Source: Duncaniella muricolitica
Lineage (GTDB): Bacteria > Bacteroidota > Bacteroidia > Bacteroidales > Muribaculaceae
Direction of reading: 5' to 3'
Assembly (NCBI GenBank): GCA_025808375.1
Contig: CP061009.1
Location: forward strand, 558,001 to 622,000
DNA: 64,000 nucleotides
Shown here: positions 7,401-14,592 of the stretch, piece by piece
How the letters are laid out: each line of letters begins with the position of its first letter
Position numbering within the stretch: position 1 is the stretch's first letter
Program-made: the position numbers and the translations under genes
The notes under the pieces: model-generated
Told to the model about the DNA's origin: nothing
Databases searched by the model: none
What the model saw: the letters and a program-made list of their open reading frames with translations, nothing else

Positions 7401-8290
7401 ATAAGCCCGGAGCCAATTCGGACAAGTCGAGGGTAGAGTTTGTCAACGCCTCCTATGCCCGCGACGGCGCGACATCATGGGCCCCCTCCAAATGGTATGT
7501 CAGCGGCAACAAGGCCGAGGGTATCGCCACTGCCACCGCCGACAACTGGAGCGGTATGGCCGCCGAGACCTATAGTCTCAATCAAATCAAGGCCGAGTCA
7601 CGCATCACCACCGCCACACCCTGGTATCGTCATATCACGACCGGTCCTATCGGAAGCTATGTGCCCGAAAAGTATATGCTTGAAAACGTAGAGACGGCCG
7701 ACCAGGCCTTTGCCACCGTGCTTGCCAAGGCCGGCACTGTCAACCGCGACAAGGTGGAGACCCGCGTCATCAATGACACCCGCAACGGTGTCAATGCCAA
7801 TCGCGGCGGCACGCTCGGCAACGGTATCATCGATGTCGAGAGCCAGGCCGAGGGCTTCTTTGCCTATCCGTCGGCAACAGCCAAGACTGACACAGACGGC
7901 GACGGTATGTCCGACGAATGGGAGAAGGCCAACGGTCTCAATCCTGAGCTTCCCGACAACAATCTCGTAAATTCGGACGGTTATACCGCCCTGGAGGCTT
8001 ATCTCAACTCGCTTATGGGCGAAAGCTATGCCGATGACTTCAAGCAGACCTCTATCACGACCATCTCCATCAGCTCGGACATCAGCTATGACCCCAGCTC
8101 GGCAGCTCTGAGTCTCGGCAACGATGCCATCGGCGCGACCCTCACGGTCTATAGCACCGACGGTCGCACTGTATCGGCACGACGCGTGACCGACACTTCG
8201 GTGTCGCTTGCCTCGCTTCCCGCCGGCATTTATCTTGCGAGAGTCCACGGACAGGGTATTCATCCCGCTGTAATCAAGATAGCAAGATAA
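4403..8290 (+). CDS. Secreted pectin methylesterase (CE8) - pectate lyase (PL1-like) fusion with T9SS tail
   Basis: A 1295-residue exoenzyme with a signal peptide (about 1-30). An N-terminal region (30-345) that I do not recognise comes first. The CE8 pectinesterase domain (about 350-640) shows GQAEAL at 457, QD (D481) in GFQDTY, D503 in ATDFIY and LGRPW at 574-578, the expected catalytic and binding residues. A short FN3-like linker leads to a pectate lyase domain (about 745-1130; GFGKYASGG, AGQTAPGDGI). An Asp-rich calcium-binding type segment (DTDGDGMSDEW, about 1162) and a C-terminal sorting domain (about 1225-1295) complete it. It should remove methyl groups from pectin and cleave the product outside the cell. 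It is the first gene beyond the integrated element. Confidence 0.9.
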   Translation: MKKFYFFGRTAVIASAIFAVCALRPVSVSAIVWNDPASVVEQWSNASTYPKVIDINFSDTSWPNTWGNFGTSEKCPELTDGVYVNASLSTPVVTSPEVMYPINFHNCTFATKESCDGRSATTSAFARYCYYDGQGAPKYNDWKQPGHTHYLEDNIRYDDKGKIVYGEAGYVQMCRAAAIDGVSQHGWVEIDHIPYVERVQWSWSSTSWGRGIKCDIKIGDGEWKPLVWMGSEKHKQNYSVFADQGYFMENVIDAKDVSLRWRVWDGDGKQNAADQVQTAPFDWQAIDPMAQRQAPRVHKIQIFGSEITAEQAAYAKANPIGDVGELSDLDKFGFAGSDSKPSPDANAPVVLLYVNPDGSGDYATIQSAIDAVPSGYRGIIYIAPGVYDENVYAGRKGDADKFISLIGSDPATTILTSSVSRGGGSTNTFNDCAALNVYTPCFYAEGLTIRNTSGNVGQAEALYTAGDAHVFKNCYLSGFQDTYKANVGARGYFKGCVIEGATDFIYDGGLEWFEDCEIRSLKGGQYITAPASAGLTMSSVLYPELSSAPFYAGFFFNGCRLTAADGVGDASYYLGRPWDDRSGSMYMNCTLGAHIRPEGWYIWNADPSKVSLYEYRNITPSGSLADTSRRASFSRQASEAEAEAYMNPEFLFKAMSKTTFDYESTLRGCAAPFNFSITASAITWEGDDKTAGYIIYKDGVLTAVTTEARIINPDAIGSYSVRAISDKGVLSPAVKAADATQVLAFPTAEGFGKYASGGRGGKVVTVTSLADDGGEGTLRWAFGQHKGEPITIVFAVSGDIALASELRVNRSDWTLAGQTAPGDGIVITRNKVNLGGSQNFIVRNVRFRIGQKNMAGDIQAENACAAENCANFIFDHCSFGWSVEENMNTADSHFLTVQYSIIHEGLYDAGHSKGARGYGCQWGGSPATYHHNLLAHNNSRSARINGARGEDYVVFMEYANNVNYNYGKRGGCYGGENTAAVLSYDGKNSAHECNFMGNYYKPGANSDKSRVEFVNASYARDGATSWAPSKWYVSGNKAEGIATATADNWSGMAAETYSLNQIKAESRITTATPWYRHITTGPIGSYVPEKYMLENVETADQAFATVLAKAGTVNRDKVETRVINDTRNGVNANRGGTLGNGIIDVESQAEGFFAYPSATAKTDTDGDGMSDEWEKANGLNPELPDNNLVNSDGYTALEAYLNSLMGESYADDFKQTSITTISISSDISYDPSSAALSLGNDAIGATLTVYSTDGRTVSARRVTDTSVSLASLPAGIYLARVHGQGIHPAVIKIAR

Positions 8291-8319
8291 GACTATAATC
8301 ACAGAAAATAATATAAACG

Positions 8320-8356
8320 AAAAAATCCCGGAGACAGATTGGCCTCCGGGATTTTT
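8320..8356. terminator. Bidirectional terminator between convergent genes
   Basis: The stem AAAATCCCGGAG / CTCCGGGATTTT is flanked by A- and T-runs. It lies between the pectinase gene and the convergent DUF6155-like gene. Confidence 0.85.
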
Positions 8357-8368
8357 TTATCGTTGATA

Positions 8369-8899
8369 TTATTTTCTGTTTTCGAGATGGCGGGAGAGGG
8401 TCTCTGACAGGAGTCTTTTGAGAGGATTGGAGTAGTAGCGGAAATCGTTCATCTCGCGTATGGCTTTGGCGAGTTGCGGCTCGTATTCGTCAAGCATCAT
8501 GCGCGAGTCGAGATAGGTGAGAGTCTCGGCAAAAAACTTGTTGACAGCCTCGTTAGTAGTGTCCTTGAGAGTCTCGTCGGCAGCCATTCGGCAAAATTCC
8601 AAGATTGTGAACACCATCAGTTGTCCGACGGCCTCGTCGCCGGGGTCGAGCACAGTAAACTTTCTGATGGCGGAGCGAATGCGCTGCATGCGCGGACGGT
8701 AGGCGCGGCGAGAGTAACGCCATACTTCCTTGAAGATCGGTTTCTTGTATTCCTCGAGTTTTTTGGCTATGTCGGGCACGGCGTAGAAGTCAAGTATCTC
8801 CTTGGCTTCCTTGCTCTTGGCATAGAGGTCAAAAATGAGTTGACGCAGCTCGGCCGCATCAAACTGTTCGAGCGATTTTCTGACAGTGGTCTTGGACAT
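8369..8899 (-). CDS. DUF6155-like protein of unknown function
   Basis: A 176-residue, mostly helical cytosolic protein without signal peptide or membrane segment. The N-terminus (MSKTTVRKSLEQFDAAELRQ, then LIFDLYAKSKEAKEILDFY) resembles DUF6155 proteins, which share a start of the type MSK..L...L..L...QLI..LY. There is no catalytic motif I can name. It is convergent with the pectinase gene and lies downstream of the DsbD-like gene, separated from it by a hairpin terminator, so it probably has its own transcript. The reading frame is solid; the family name is from recall. Confidence 0.7.
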   Translation of the reverse strand: MSKTTVRKSLEQFDAAELRQLIFDLYAKSKEAKEILDFYAVPDIAKKLEEYKKPIFKEVWRYSRRAYRPRMQRIRSAIRKFTVLDPGDEAVGQLMVFTILEFCRMAADETLKDTTNEAVNKFFAETLTYLDSRMMLDEYEPQLAKAIREMNDFRYYSNPLKRLLSETLSRHLENRK

Positions 8900-8928
8900 A
8901 TATATAGAGAGTGAGACAAATAAAAGAA

Positions 8929-8964
8929 TAGAGGTTAAGGCTTACTGACAAGCCCTAACCTCTA
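8929..8964 (-). terminator. Hairpin terminator downstream of dsbD-like gene
   Basis: GAGGTTAAGGCTT / AAGCCCTAACCTC forms a 13-bp imperfect stem just after the stop of the minus-strand DsbD-type gene. On that strand a T-rich run follows. Confidence 0.7.
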
Positions 8965-8983
8965 ATACTTTATAAACTGCTAT

Positions 8984-11026
8984 TTACTTGGAATAGTTCT
9001 TGATGCCTTTTTCCAGGAAGTTGGTAAACTTGGGAATGTCTTCCTCATAAGAGAACGGGCCGGAGAGGAGACCACCCTTCTCGTCGAGCACGAGGTAGTA
9101 GGGCTGGGCGTTGGCGTTGAACTTGTAACGCTGCAGGTAGCTCCACTTGTCGCCATAGGTGTAGAGAGTGGTCTTCTTGCCATATTCGGTCACCTCGATA
9201 GGCTCGGGGAGATTGGCTTTCTCGTCGACCATGAGTTTGATTACGACGAAGTTGTCGGTAATCATATTCTTGACGGTGGGATCGTCGAGGACGGCACCCT
9301 CCATCTTACGGCAGTTCACGCATCCGTAGCCCGAGAAGTCGATGAGTACCGGCTTGCCCTGCTCGGCAGCGGCACGCATGCCCTCCTCATAGTTGTCATA
9401 CTCGTGGAAGCTCTCGCCATAGAGGTTGAAGTCCTGAGTGTAGAGCGGGGGCACGAACGCGCTCACGCCCTTGAGGGGTGCACCCCAGAGGCCGGGGAGA
9501 AGATATACCGACATCGACAGTGAAATCATCGCGAGGAAGAAGCGGAACACACCTACGCTTGAGTCGGCGGGACCGTAGTGAGAGAAGTTGAATTTGCCCA
9601 GCAGGTAGAGACCGAGGAGAGCAAACATCACAATCCACAAGGCGAGGAATATCTCGCGGTCAAGTATGTGCCATCCGTAGGCGAGGTCGGCCACGGAGAG
9701 GAATTTGAGCGAGAGGGCGAGCTCGACAAAGCCAAGTACCACCTTGAGAGTGTTCATCCAGTTGCCCGAGCTGGGAGCAGCCTGAAGCATGGTGGGGAAC
9801 ATGGCGAAGAGCATGAAGGGGAGCGCGAGAGCGGTGGAGAAACCGAGCATGCCGATGGCCGGGCCCCACATGTTGCCCATCGAGGCGGCCTCGACAAGAA
9901 GTGTGCCGATGATGGGGCCTGTGCAGGAGAACGAAACGAGGGTGAGGGTGAATGCCATGAAGAAGATGGAGAGCATGCCCGAGGTGCGCTCGGCCGATGC
10001 GTCCATGCGGTTGCTCCATGAAGCGGGGAGCTTGATGTCAAACGCTCCGAAGAAGGAGATGGCAAACACTACGAGGAGGAGGAAGAAGATGATGTTGAAT
10101 GTAGCCGAGGTCGAGAGCTCGTTGAGCTTGCTGGCACCGAAGAGAGCGGTGATAATAAGACCGAGGGCCACATATATTACTATAATGGAGATACCGTAGA
10201 TGCTGGCGTCTCTGATCGACTTGCTGCGGTCTTTGCTTTTCTTGAGGAAGAAGCTCACGGTCATGGGTATCATAGGCCATACACAGGGGGTGAATAGGGC
10301 TACGAGACCGCCAAGGAAGCAGGTGAAGAATATGTACCAGAGCGAGCCCTGCGAGATGGGGGCTTCCGAGCCGGCATCCTCGTATTTTACGGGAGTCCAG
10401 AGGTCAGACTCTGCCTTGGTGTCCTCGACTACGGGAGCAGCCACGCTGTCGGCTGCTACGCTGTCGACTGCGACGGCCTCAGTCTCAACGGCTTTGTCGG
10501 CCACGAGCTCGACGGGAGCTGTAGCCTCTTCGGCTTTCTTCTCCTCAGCCTTGGGAGCCTTTACTTTGGCTGTGCCGGTGAAGTTGAATGTCTCGCGCGA
10601 CGGGGGGATACAGTTTTCGTCGTTACATGCGCCGTAGCGGAGCATCACGTCGATTGCAAACTCGGGCTTGGTGGCGGTGAAATTCTGGGTGAGGGTCACG
10701 CCGTCGGTCCACCAGGAAAGATCCATGTCAAACATTTCGTCATGCTGCTTGTGGGCAGCCTTGCCGGGGACAGGTTTGCCGTCGAGAGTCACGCCCTCGA
10801 GCTTAGGGAAGGTGATTTCGAGAGGCTGAGGGCCGACCCCTGCCTCAAAATCGTTTGAGTACATGTGCCAGCCGGGCGCGATGGTGGCTGTGAGCACTAT
10901 CTTGCCTTTGTCATCGCCGGTCATGGTCATCTCTGATTTCCAAGTCACGGGCGTCATGATTTGAGCGGTCGCGGCGAATGTTATCGCCAGCAGTGCAGTG
11001 AACACTGCAAAGAAACGTTTAAACAT
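8984..11026 (-). CDS. dsbD: DsbD-type thiol:disulfide interchange protein
   Basis: A 680-residue inner-membrane protein. A signal peptide (MFKRFFAVFTALLAITFAAT) is followed by an N-terminal periplasmic DsbD-like domain (about 25-165) with a CNDENC pair, an Ala/Val/Glu-rich linker, a membrane core (about 235-520) with the FTPCVWPM motif near residue 247, and a C-terminal thioredoxin-like domain with GCVNCRKME near 569-572. This is the full set for passing electrons from cytoplasmic thioredoxin to periplasmic proteins. The length is normal for the Bacteroidales version. A promoter of the host type is seen upstream. Confidence 0.92.
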   Translation of the reverse strand: MFKRFFAVFTALLAITFAATAQIMTPVTWKSEMTMTGDDKGKIVLTATIAPGWHMYSNDFEAGVGPQPLEITFPKLEGVTLDGKPVPGKAAHKQHDEMFDMDLSWWTDGVTLTQNFTATKPEFAIDVMLRYGACNDENCIPPSRETFNFTGTAKVKAPKAEEKKAEEATAPVELVADKAVETEAVAVDSVAADSVAAPVVEDTKAESDLWTPVKYEDAGSEAPISQGSLWYIFFTCFLGGLVALFTPCVWPMIPMTVSFFLKKSKDRSKSIRDASIYGISIIVIYVALGLIITALFGASKLNELSTSATFNIIFFLLLVVFAISFFGAFDIKLPASWSNRMDASAERTSGMLSIFFMAFTLTLVSFSCTGPIIGTLLVEAASMGNMWGPAIGMLGFSTALALPFMLFAMFPTMLQAAPSSGNWMNTLKVVLGFVELALSLKFLSVADLAYGWHILDREIFLALWIVMFALLGLYLLGKFNFSHYGPADSSVGVFRFFLAMISLSMSVYLLPGLWGAPLKGVSAFVPPLYTQDFNLYGESFHEYDNYEEGMRAAAEQGKPVLIDFSGYGCVNCRKMEGAVLDDPTVKNMITDNFVVIKLMVDEKANLPEPIEVTEYGKKTTLYTYGDKWSYLQRYKFNANAQPYYLVLDEKGGLLSGPFSYEEDIPKFTNFLEKGIKNYSK

Positions 11027-11076
11027 GATGATTGGTTGAGGTAACTGATTATAAACGTAATTACTTTTTATGTCTG

Positions 11077-11107
11077 CAAATATAGATATTAATTGCTTAT
11101 GCTCAAA
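11077..11107 (-). promoter_or_regulatory. Promoter of dsbD-like gene
   Basis: On the minus strand TTTG (11107-11104) is followed after 19 bp by TATATTTG (11084-11077), a good match to the Bacteroides consensus. It lies about 50 bp upstream of the start. Confidence 0.75.
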
Positions 11108-11268
11108 GACGTTTATGATAAATTTACGAAAGATAATTAAAAATTTTTCATTACCGGTCTCGGTGTCACTTTGAGATGTATGCAGACTAATATATCAGAT
11201 ATTCAGTGGGTTGATAAAAAATCCACCTTCAATAACAATAAGTGGGACACGTAAGAGGCATTAACGGC

Positions 11269-11276
11269 TACTTTTG
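11269..11276 (+). promoter_or_regulatory. Candidate -7 box (TACTTTTG) for the PL1 gene
   Basis: TACTTTTG fits TAnnTTTG and lies 43 bp before the chosen start. No convincing -33 TTTG is seen, which suits a gene that needs an activator. Confidence 0.5.
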
Positions 11277-11318
11277 CAGAATAAGGAAATCTTAAATAAA
11301 TACCATCTTATGACCATC

Positions 11319-13148
11319 ATGAAAACCATCAAGAAACTATCTGTGTCGAGCCGGGTGGCGAGGGCCGCGGCTCTCGTTTGTATGCTGGCTCCGTCCGCAA
11401 TGCATGCCCTGACATTTGACGAGACCGGCTCGGCGGCCGAAAGCATTTATGCACGATGGCGTCCCGTGGCCGGGGCTGTGCGCTATGAGGTGACATACAG
11501 CGGAGCCGGTCTGGTCGATGTGGCCGCCGACTGTCAGCTCGTGCGCCGCTATCCAGAGGGATTGCGCGTCGACATCCCCGGACTTGCGGCCGGCGATTAT
11601 GCTCTCACTGTCAGAGCCTATGGCAAGGACGGAATGAAGATAGACGAGGGATCGACAGAAAATATTAATGTCTATGCCCATACGCGCGAAGGGTTTGCAT
11701 TTACCGGTGGCAATGTGCCTGGAGCCTATAATAGCGACGGCACACTGCGCGACGGCGCGCGTGTGCTATATGTGTCGGCCGCTACGGTCAACAGTGTGAC
11801 GCTCGATGTGACCAAGGACAAGAAGGGCAACACGGCAGTGCAGACCGGACTGGCCAATATACTCTCGGCCATAGGTAAGGGGTTTGAGAAGCGTCCACTT
11901 GCGATACGCATCATCGGGACAGTGGCCGACTCGGAGTTTGAGGGTCTGAAGGACGGAAATTATCTCAATCTGCAAGGCAACAACAACACCGACCGCATGA
12001 TAGAGAACATCACTATCGAGGGTATCGGCTCGGACGCCACACTCTATGGCTACGGCATATGCTTCAAGCGTGCACATAACATAGAGATACGCAATATGGC
12101 AATAATGCTTTTTGGTGATGATGCCGTGTCGATGGATACTGACAACACCAATATCTGGCTTCACAATATCGACTTTTTCTATGGCCGCCCCGGCCGCGAC
12201 GCCGATCAGGTTAAGGGTGACGGCAGCATTGACATGAAATATCATTCAACCGACATCACTATCAACAACAACCACTTTTTTGACAGCGGCAAGGTGATGG
12301 GGTGTGGCGGCACGACTGGCGAGGAGGAAAACCTGTGCATAACGTATCATCACAACTGGTTTGACCACGCTGACTCGCGATGTCCGCGCCTGCACTACAC
12401 GACGGCCCATGTTTATAACAACTATTATGACGGAGTGCCCGTATACTGCATCGGCAATACTACCGAATCGTCGGCCTTTATCGAAGCCAACTATTTCCGC
12501 AACTGCAAGCGTCCCATCATGACATCGGGCCAGGGCACCGATAAATATGACCCCAAGACAGGCACATATACGCTCAAAGGCACATTCTCAGGCCAGGAGG
12601 GTGGAGTGAACAAGGTGTACAACAATATTTTTGCCGAAAATGTCCCGACCATTGTCTATCAGACCGGCCATCCCACACAATTTGACGCCTATATCGTCGA
12701 TAAGCGTGACGAGCAGATACCATCGGATGTGAAATCGGTCAACGGCGGTTGGTCCTATTCCAACTTCGACACCGCCCCCGACATGTATCCATCGGTTCCC
12801 GATGCCCCCGAGGATGTCCCGGCCATAGTGACCTCGCGTGCCGGACGTGTGCAGGGCGGAGATTTCAAGTGGACCTTTGACAATACAAAGGACGATGTCG
12901 ACCATGAGGTGAACACTGCGCTCAAAGCGGCTGTCACCAACTATAAAAGCTCGCTTGTAGCCATACAGGGCCCCGAAGGTTTTGCCGGCTCCACCAGCGC
13001 GATAACCGACATAACCATCTCTAATCCTTCAGGCCGCGCTGACATCTACGACCTCTCGGGCCGCCATATGGGCCGCGACTTCACAGCCCTTCCCTCCGGT
13101 CTCTATATAGTCAGGACATCAGAAGGCGTAGTGAAGATGAGAAAGTAA
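11319..13148 (+). CDS. Secreted pectate lyase (PL1 family) with T9SS tail
   Basis: I take ATG 11319 because it opens a good signal peptide (MKTIKKL... to MHA); ATG 11310 is possible. The 609-residue product has an FN3-like N-terminal domain (about 35-125), then a PL1 parallel beta-helix (about 145-500) with ITIEGIGSDATLYGYG, DAVSMDTDNTNIWLHNIDF, YHHNWFDHADSRCPRLH (calcium and Arg region) and VYNNYYDGV. A short C-terminal sorting domain (IYDLSGRHMG... GLYIVRT) follows. It cleaves polygalacturonate by beta-elimination outside the cell. Its stop codon abuts an inserted IS; before the insertion a PL9-like gene began about 40 bp further on. Confidence 0.92.
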   Translation: MKTIKKLSVSSRVARAAALVCMLAPSAMHALTFDETGSAAESIYARWRPVAGAVRYEVTYSGAGLVDVAADCQLVRRYPEGLRVDIPGLAAGDYALTVRAYGKDGMKIDEGSTENINVYAHTREGFAFTGGNVPGAYNSDGTLRDGARVLYVSAATVNSVTLDVTKDKKGNTAVQTGLANILSAIGKGFEKRPLAIRIIGTVADSEFEGLKDGNYLNLQGNNNTDRMIENITIEGIGSDATLYGYGICFKRAHNIEIRNMAIMLFGDDAVSMDTDNTNIWLHNIDFFYGRPGRDADQVKGDGSIDMKYHSTDITINNNHFFDSGKVMGCGGTTGEEENLCITYHHNWFDHADSRCPRLHYTTAHVYNNYYDGVPVYCIGNTTESSAFIEANYFRNCKRPIMTSGQGTDKYDPKTGTYTLKGTFSGQEGGVNKVYNNIFAENVPTIVYQTGHPTQFDAYIVDKRDEQIPSDVKSVNGGWSYSNFDTAPDMYPSVPDAPEDVPAIVTSRAGRVQGGDFKWTFDNTKDDVDHEVNTALKAAVTNYKSSLVAIQGPEGFAGSTSAITDITISNPSGRADIYDLSGRHMGRDFTALPSGLYIVRTSEGVVKMRK

Positions 13149-13178
13149 GAGGTCGTTATTAACAATGATTCGGTAAAA
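13149..13178 (+). repeat. Left terminal inverted repeat of the IS
   Basis: It pairs imperfectly with 14522-14551; the identical core is CAATGATTCGGTAAAA. Confidence 0.85.
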
Positions 13179-13199
13179 TTTGAGGTTGTTCAGCCTTGG

Positions 13200-14430
13200 C
13201 TAAGCCGCTAACTGAGCCAACCGATGATTTATTTTCTTAATTATTTTGAGATGCGGAGATTTTCCGCAAGTCGAAATAATTGTTGAGGCGATATAAGATT
13301 CAAACATAAGCCGTTTGAACTGCGCTACCGAAAGATCCGAATAATCCTTCCTTATGACCTCTTTGCAGACATTGAGGGCTGTGAAGGAAAGATTGAACGC
13401 AAAGTCAAGCCGCTCCCTGTCGCGGGTCTGCTGTGACTGAAGTCCGGTAAACTGCTTGGCATCGCGTATACCGAACTCAATCTGAAAGCGGGTGCGGTAG
13501 AAACCGATGATCTTTTCAGGCCTCATATTGGTGTCGGTAGAGAAGTAAAGAAGAGGCTCTGCGTTTTCAACCGGACAGACCACGATACGGATGTCGCGTT
13601 TCAATGCCCTCGAATGTACGACCGCCGTGTGACATCGGGTTTTGTTTCCTTTGGAATCCTCATATATGAATGAAGTGAACACGGACATGTCAAGGTTGGA
13701 GAAATCCACTTTCTCTCCATACTTTTTTTCTTTCTGCCGCGTCTTCGCGGGGCGGAGGAATCCGGTATGGCCAGATACCTCAGATATGAGTTGGCACGTA
13801 ATCTCCCGACAAATCGAAATCCCATGCCAATCACTTCATTTACAAACTCATATTTGGAGAAAAAAAGGCATCGGCAACCAGAATATCCGTCAGTGAGAGC
13901 AGCTCTGTCGCCTTTGACCTGACAAGTGCCACATACCAGCCAAGCATTGACATTTGTTTCTCAGATTCAAGAGTCCTGAAGTTCGGTGACTGGACAGCAC
14001 CGAGCATCACGCATGTATGTTTACTCAGACTTATTGCCCCGATCGCCATTATCTCCAGACCGCGTTTGACACGTTGTGCCACCCCAGACCAGAAACGGCC
14101 TATGCCATACGTCAGTCTGCCTGCTTTTGAAATGAAGGACGGATCGATTGCCACTGCCATGTCATCGGCCGGCCCAAAACAATCCTGCGCCATACCTATG
14201 TTGACTTTCATCCAGTCTACGGATGTCTTGAAATTGGAGGCAAAGGTCTTGGCTGTACGACCGCCATAGCGCGACAGCCGGGTAAAATTGACTTTGCCCG
14301 GAATCAACGCCACAGTGCGTATTGTTAAAATCAGCCAGTTGAGGAACCTTTTGCTCATCTTGGTTGTAGTATTTTCAAATACCGACTTACACCGAAAGGT
14401 GAAGTCTTTGAGAATCGCCAATACGTTCAT
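13200..14430 (-). pseudogene. IS4-like transposase, broken by two frameshifts
   Basis: Three frames in sequence rebuild one DDE transposase: 14430-13840, about 13840-13720, and about 13720-13200. Catalytic motifs are spread over them: AIDPSF (first Asp), LVADAFFS (second Asp) and the Y-R-E pattern YRTRFQIEFGIRDAKQ (Glu). The first break lies at a run of seven A on the plus strand (13860-13866), the second at a run of seven T (about 13733-13739). Both breaks at homopolymers may reflect decay, sequencing error or slippage. With 5 and 6 bases in the runs the protein reads VADAFFSKYEFV and KKKYGEKVDF without interruption. As given, the gene is not functional. Confidence 0.85.
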
Positions 14431-14521
14431 ATTGTCTAATGTTTTTATAATGAACGTTTTGGCGATTCATTTGTATTTGACAATTCGATATATTAACTTA
14501 AGTTTCAACTACTTCGGTAAT

Positions 14522-14551
14522 TTTTACCGAATCATTGTATTAAACAACCTC
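14522..14551 (-). repeat. Right terminal inverted repeat of the IS
   Basis: Read on the minus strand it starts GAGGTTGTTTAATACAATG and matches the left end at about 25 of 30 positions. Confidence 0.85.
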
Positions 14552-14574
14552 TAAAATATTATTAAACACACTCT

Positions 14575-14582
14575 TATATTTG
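14575..14582 (+). promoter_or_regulatory. Candidate -7 box (TATATTTG) for the PL9-like gene
   Basis: It lies 10 bp before the start at 14593. The place for a -33 element (around 14551-14554) falls exactly at the IS junction and has no TTTG, so this promoter may be weak or may never have been used. Confidence 0.35.
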
Positions 14583-14592
14583 CAATAATATC

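Larger units (their letters stand above)
13149..14551. mobile_element. Insertion sequence (IS4-like), decayed, about 1.4 kb
   Basis: Imperfect terminal inverted repeats begin GAGGTCGTTATTAACAATG on the left and GAGGTTGTTTAATACAATG on the right, sharing CAATGATTCGGTAAAA. The trinucleotide TAA lies directly outside both ends (13146-13148 and 14552-14554), consistent with a 3-bp target duplication. A broken DDE transposase fills the interior on the minus strand. Insertion falls exactly at the stop codon of the PL1 gene. Confidence 0.85.

Noticed and set aside
13840..13870. Programmed -1 frameshift in the transposase
   Set aside because: The frame changes at two separate places and the slippery context does not fit a standard heptamer; decay or read error is simpler.
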